A stretch of 64,000 nucleotides of DNA from JBDIAG01 sp047974565. Lineage in GTDB: Bacteria; Actinomycetota; Actinomycetes; Actinomycetales; CAWJMD01. Below, piece by piece: positions 61,572 through 64,000 of the stretch (positions are counted from its first letter, which is position 1; each line of letters opens with the position of its first letter). A program made the translations under genes and the position numbers. Location of the stretch: positions 1-64,000 of the forward strand of contig JBKECN010000089.1 of assembly GCA_047974565.1 (NCBI GenBank). Reading direction: 5' to 3'. The notes under the pieces are model-generated. The model worked only from the letters and a program-made list of their open reading frames with translations, made no database searches and was not told where the DNA came from.

Positions 61572-62711
61572 GTGAAGGACCTCATAGCACGGTATAAGGC
61601 GTCCCGCCTCGGTCGGACCCTGGATCGTTATGGACAACGCAACGGGGCGGTGCTCGCCGGCGGGGTGGCGTACGCGGCCCTCTTCTCGATCTTCGGTGCC
61701 CTGGTGGCTGCCTTCTCGGTCTTCGGGCTGTTGCTGGGCAACAACCAGGCGCTCTTCGACGCGGTGGTGCGGGCCACCTCCGAGGCGATCCCCGGCCTGC
61801 TCGATGTCGACGGGAGCGGTGGGGTGCTGGATCCTAACGACTTGGCGCAGTCGAACCTGTTCTCCACGACCGGAATCATCGCCTTCCTGGCAGCCCTGTT
61901 CGCCGGCCTCGGCTGGGTGGGCGCCTTGCGTGACGCGGTGCGGGAGATGTTCGACATCCCGCACGATGCGCGCAACGTCGTGGTCAAGAAACTGCTGGAC
62001 GTGGTGTGGCTTGCCAGCCTCGGGCTGGCCCTGCTGAGTTCGGCGGTGCTGTCCATGGGACTTACCTCGATCGGCGGCGCGGTCCTGGACGCGATGGGGC
62101 TGTCCGGGTCGTTCTCCCGGCTGGTGGTGCGCGTGCTGGGTTTCGCGCTCGTCGTGGCGGTCAACGCCGCGGTACTGGTCATCGTCTTCCGGTGGCTCGC
62201 GGGTCTGAAGCTGCCCTTCGTGCGGCTGCGCGGGCCGGTCCTGGTCGGTGGGCTGTTGCTCACCGTGCTGACCCAGTTCAGTGGGGTCTTCGTCGGGTCG
62301 GTCGGCGGACGGAACCCGCTGCTGGCCACCGGTGCGGTGCTGGTGACCCTGCTGGTGCTGTTCAACCTGATGTCCCGGATCATGCTGTACGTCGGTGCCT
62401 GGGTGGCGACCTTCGACGACCCCGCCCCACTGGAGGCGGGACCGTCCGAGGCGGTCGACCTCTCCAAGCCCGCGGTCGAGCGGCAGGTGCACCGCGAACT
62501 CGTCGCCGCCGGGGCCGGCATCACCGCCGCCGACCCCGAGAAGGTGCCCGTCCCCGGTGGTGGTGAGCGCGAACTCGTCAGGGTGTCCGTCCGATCGCAG
62601 GACCGTGCCGTGGCGGCAGCCGGCATGGTGCTCGGGGCCACCATGGTGATCGGGATACGGCTGCTGCGAGAGGGTTTCGAGGCGGCAGTGGACCTCGTCC
62701 GCCCCCGGTGA
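61572..62711 (+). CDS. YihY/BrkB-family inner membrane protein
   Basis: 379 residues from GTG 61572, with TGGAGG 6 nt upstream. Six hydrophobic segments with the family blocks RNGAVLAGGVAYAALFSIFG near the N-terminus and LGWVGALRDAVREMFDIP are visible. The C-terminal ~100 residues are hydrophilic with a short final hydrophobic patch (GMVLGATMVIGIRLL). The family was once thought to be an RNase (BN) and is now simply a conserved membrane protein of unknown function. It closes the trpS run and converges on the LacI gene. Confidence 0.85.
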   Translation: MKDLIARYKASRLGRTLDRYGQRNGAVLAGGVAYAALFSIFGALVAAFSVFGLLLGNNQALFDAVVRATSEAIPGLLDVDGSGGVLDPNDLAQSNLFSTTGIIAFLAALFAGLGWVGALRDAVREMFDIPHDARNVVVKKLLDVVWLASLGLALLSSAVLSMGLTSIGGAVLDAMGLSGSFSRLVVRVLGFALVVAVNAAVLVIVFRWLAGLKLPFVRLRGPVLVGGLLLTVLTQFSGVFVGSVGGRNPLLATGAVLVTLLVLFNLMSRIMLYVGAWVATFDDPAPLEAGPSEAVDLSKPAVERQVHRELVAAGAGITAADPEKVPVPGGGERELVRVSVRSQDRAVAAAGMVLGATMVIGIRLLREGFEAAVDLVRPR

Positions 62712-62784
62712 CCGTCCGGCTCCGTCAGCCTCGGCGAGAGTGCCCACGGACCCGATGGGCGGACGGTATTGGGCCGGGGCGCGA

Positions 62785-63846
62785 TCAGCTCGTCAAGCCG
62801 CTCGGCTGGCGGTTGCCGGTCAGCCGCTGGGCTGACGATCGAGTGACCAGCCGGGGAACCAGCAGGCTGCGTTCATACTCGCGAGCCGGGTCGGCCATCC
62901 GCCGGGTCAGGAAACCGGCTGCCAGATCACCGATCTCGGTGGCATTCTGGTTGATCGTGGTGAGCGAGACGGTGGGCAGCGCCGCCACGAAGGTGTCGTC
63001 ATACCCGGTCACCGCGATATCGGTAGGCACGCTCAGGCCAGCGTCGGACACCGCGGCGAGCGCGCCGAGCGCGGCCAGGTCATTGAGTGCGGCGATCGCC
63101 GTCGCCTCGCGGTGCTGGCGTAGCAGGCCCGCGGTGCCTCGATAGCCGGAGTCCTCGGTGAACTCCGCCTCGGCGACCTGAGTCAGGTCACTGAGACCGT
63201 GGACGCCCATCGCCTCCACATAACCGTCGAGGCGGGCTTGAGCGACCGGGCCACCACGGCCCCCCAGATGGGCGATGGCCCGATGCCCCCGGGCGACGAG
63301 GAAGTCCACCACCAGCCGCAGGCCGAGTCGGTCGTCGCTGCGCACCTCGTCTGCGGCCAGTTCGCCGGCGTGAGCCGCGGCCACCACCAGTGGTAACGGC
63401 CCGAGAAGGCGCTGCAGCCCGTCCAGATCGGGCACCGAACCGACGCTGATGCAGCCGACGATCTGGAGATCCTTCAACGCCGCGACCACCTCTTCGTCCA
63501 AGGTGTCCTCGACGCCGGCGGGCGAGGTCGCCACCGGACTGGTGATCAGGGGAGTCAGCCCGGCTGCCCGCAGGGAACGCTCGGCAGCCTGAGCCACGTC
63601 GGTGAGCAGCCGATTGGCCAGGTCGGCCACCATCACCGCGACGATGGGCCGACGCTGGCCGGCGCTGGCTCTGGCCGAGGGTGGCGTCCGGTAACCCAAC
63701 TCCGCGGCCGCCTCCAGGACGCGGCGCCGACGCTCGGGGCTGACCATCGGCTCGCCCCGCATGACCAGTGACACCAGCGATGTGGATACCCCCGCGAGCT
63801 GGGCGACGTCACGCATCGCGGGGCCCCGCTTAGCTCGTCCTGACAT
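62785..63846 (-). CDS. LacI-family transcriptional regulator
   Basis: 353 residues from ATG 63846, with GAGGAGG 7 nt upstream. The N-terminal HTH (MRDVAQLAGVSTSLVSLVMR) and hinge region (RRRRVLEAAAELGYRTPPSA) are typical. The periplasmic-binding-protein-like effector domain follows (VAVMVADLANRLLTDVAQAA, AIAALNDLAALGAL, IAVTGYDD). It would bind a sugar or related effector. A palindromic operator abuts its own -10 hexamer, implying autoregulation. Target genes probably lie beyond the window's right edge. Confidence 0.92.
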   Translation of the reverse strand: MSGRAKRGPAMRDVAQLAGVSTSLVSLVMRGEPMVSPERRRRVLEAAAELGYRTPPSARASAGQRRPIVAVMVADLANRLLTDVAQAAERSLRAAGLTPLITSPVATSPAGVEDTLDEEVVAALKDLQIVGCISVGSVPDLDGLQRLLGPLPLVVAAAHAGELAADEVRSDDRLGLRLVVDFLVARGHRAIAHLGGRGGPVAQARLDGYVEAMGVHGLSDLTQVAEAEFTEDSGYRGTAGLLRQHREATAIAALNDLAALGALAAVSDAGLSVPTDIAVTGYDDTFVAALPTVSLTTINQNATEIGDLAAGFLTRRMADPAREYERSLLVPRLVTRSSAQRLTGNRQPSGLTS

Positions 63847-63893
63847 GTGATGGCCTCCTCGGGCTGGGTCTGCGCTGGGCTAGGTCCGTCGAC

Positions 63894-63899
63894 AGCCTA
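63894..63899 (-). promoter_or_regulatory. -10 hexamer TAGGCT of the lacI promoter
   Basis: TAGGCT on the minus strand directly follows the operator palindrome; a start near 63887 would leave a ~40-nt leader with a good Shine-Dalgarno sequence. Confidence 0.5.
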
Positions 63900-63915
63900 C
63901 TTGCACATGTGCAAG
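63900..63915. promoter_or_regulatory. 16-bp perfect palindrome CTTGCACATGTGCAAG, probable LacI operator
   Basis: The palindrome directly abuts the TAGGCT hexamer of the leftward lacI promoter, so bound repressor would block the polymerase. A half-site-like TTCTTGCA recurs at about 63946. The rest of the window (to 64000) holds no gene and may be the promoter of a rightward target gene. Confidence 0.8.
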
Positions 63916-64000
63916 AAGATCTGGTCACGTTCGAAAATTTCCAAAGTTCTTGCAGCGCACTCTTGACCAAATGGACGCTGGGCGGGCACGATTGCATACA

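Overview
The window is about 70% G+C with dense coding on both strands. Its gene set (sucCD next to a PerM-like membrane protein and purNH, a MoxR/DUF58/transglutaminase-like cluster, an ordered trpS/2H-phosphoesterase/YihY run, a HAIR-controlled Hsp20) is typical of an actinobacterium. A Micrococcales-type organism (Intrasporangiaceae/Dermatophilaceae-like) fits best, but the sequence alone does not fix the genus. No rRNA, tRNA, CRISPR array, transposase or phage gene was recognised.

Layout. 1-1.6 kb is a tandem array of nine ~175-bp units built around a paired GGCATGCC core. It is followed by a DtxR-type metalloregulator, a c-di-AMP (ydaO-type) riboswitch controlling an NlpC/P60 hydrolase, an MttB-superfamily methyltransferase, an HNH protein, a PepSY protein, a QYPSGQ-repeat membrane protein, PcrA helicase, an MFS exporter, Hsp20 and a stand-alone B12-binding protein (to 14 kb). 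14-29.6 kb carries a large secreted subtilase, sucCD, one stray inverted copy of the 175-bp repeat, a PerM-like protein, a 1538-residue secreted delta-60/NHL propeller protein, and purN-purH. 29.9-40 kb has an acyl-CoA synthetase, a 1231-residue secreted DUF4214/Fn3/propeller protein with near-identical internal repeats, nadE, DUF3017, and a divergent DUF4188/TetR pair. 40-48 kb is a tightly coupled four-gene MoxR-DUF58-transglutaminase-like-Fn3 operon, then a DksA/TraR zinc-finger protein. 48-64 kb has a Tat-exported multicopper oxidase behind a G-rich repeat array, mdh, a 7TM/PAS/SpoIIE phosphatase, a three-gene MNIO (DUF692) cluster, folD, argS, trpS, a 2H phosphoesterase, a YihY-type membrane protein and a LacI regulator with an adjacent palindromic operator.

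The most interesting locus is 54.8-56.7 kb. It encodes a DUF692/MNIO-family metalloenzyme, a SCO6045-like partner and an 87-residue single-TM protein ending in a CGSSC-type Cys/Gly/Ser tail. This looks like a minimal peptide-modification system in which the substrate is membrane-anchored. Directly downstream lies an 18-bp repeat whose other strand, read in folD's frame past its stop codon, is also Cys/Gly-rich. A second notable point is that the transglutaminase-like member of the MoxR operon appears to have lost all three catalytic residues.

Several genes (dtxR-like, pcrA, purN, trpS, the DksA-like gene, DUF3017) have a TANNNT-like hexamer 6-8 nt before the start codon and no Shine-Dalgarno sequence, suggesting leaderless transcripts. 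The lacI and sucC promoters share the TAGGCT hexamer. The Hsp20 and LacI genes have visible operators. Function calls rest on motifs and gene order read by eye; no database search was run.
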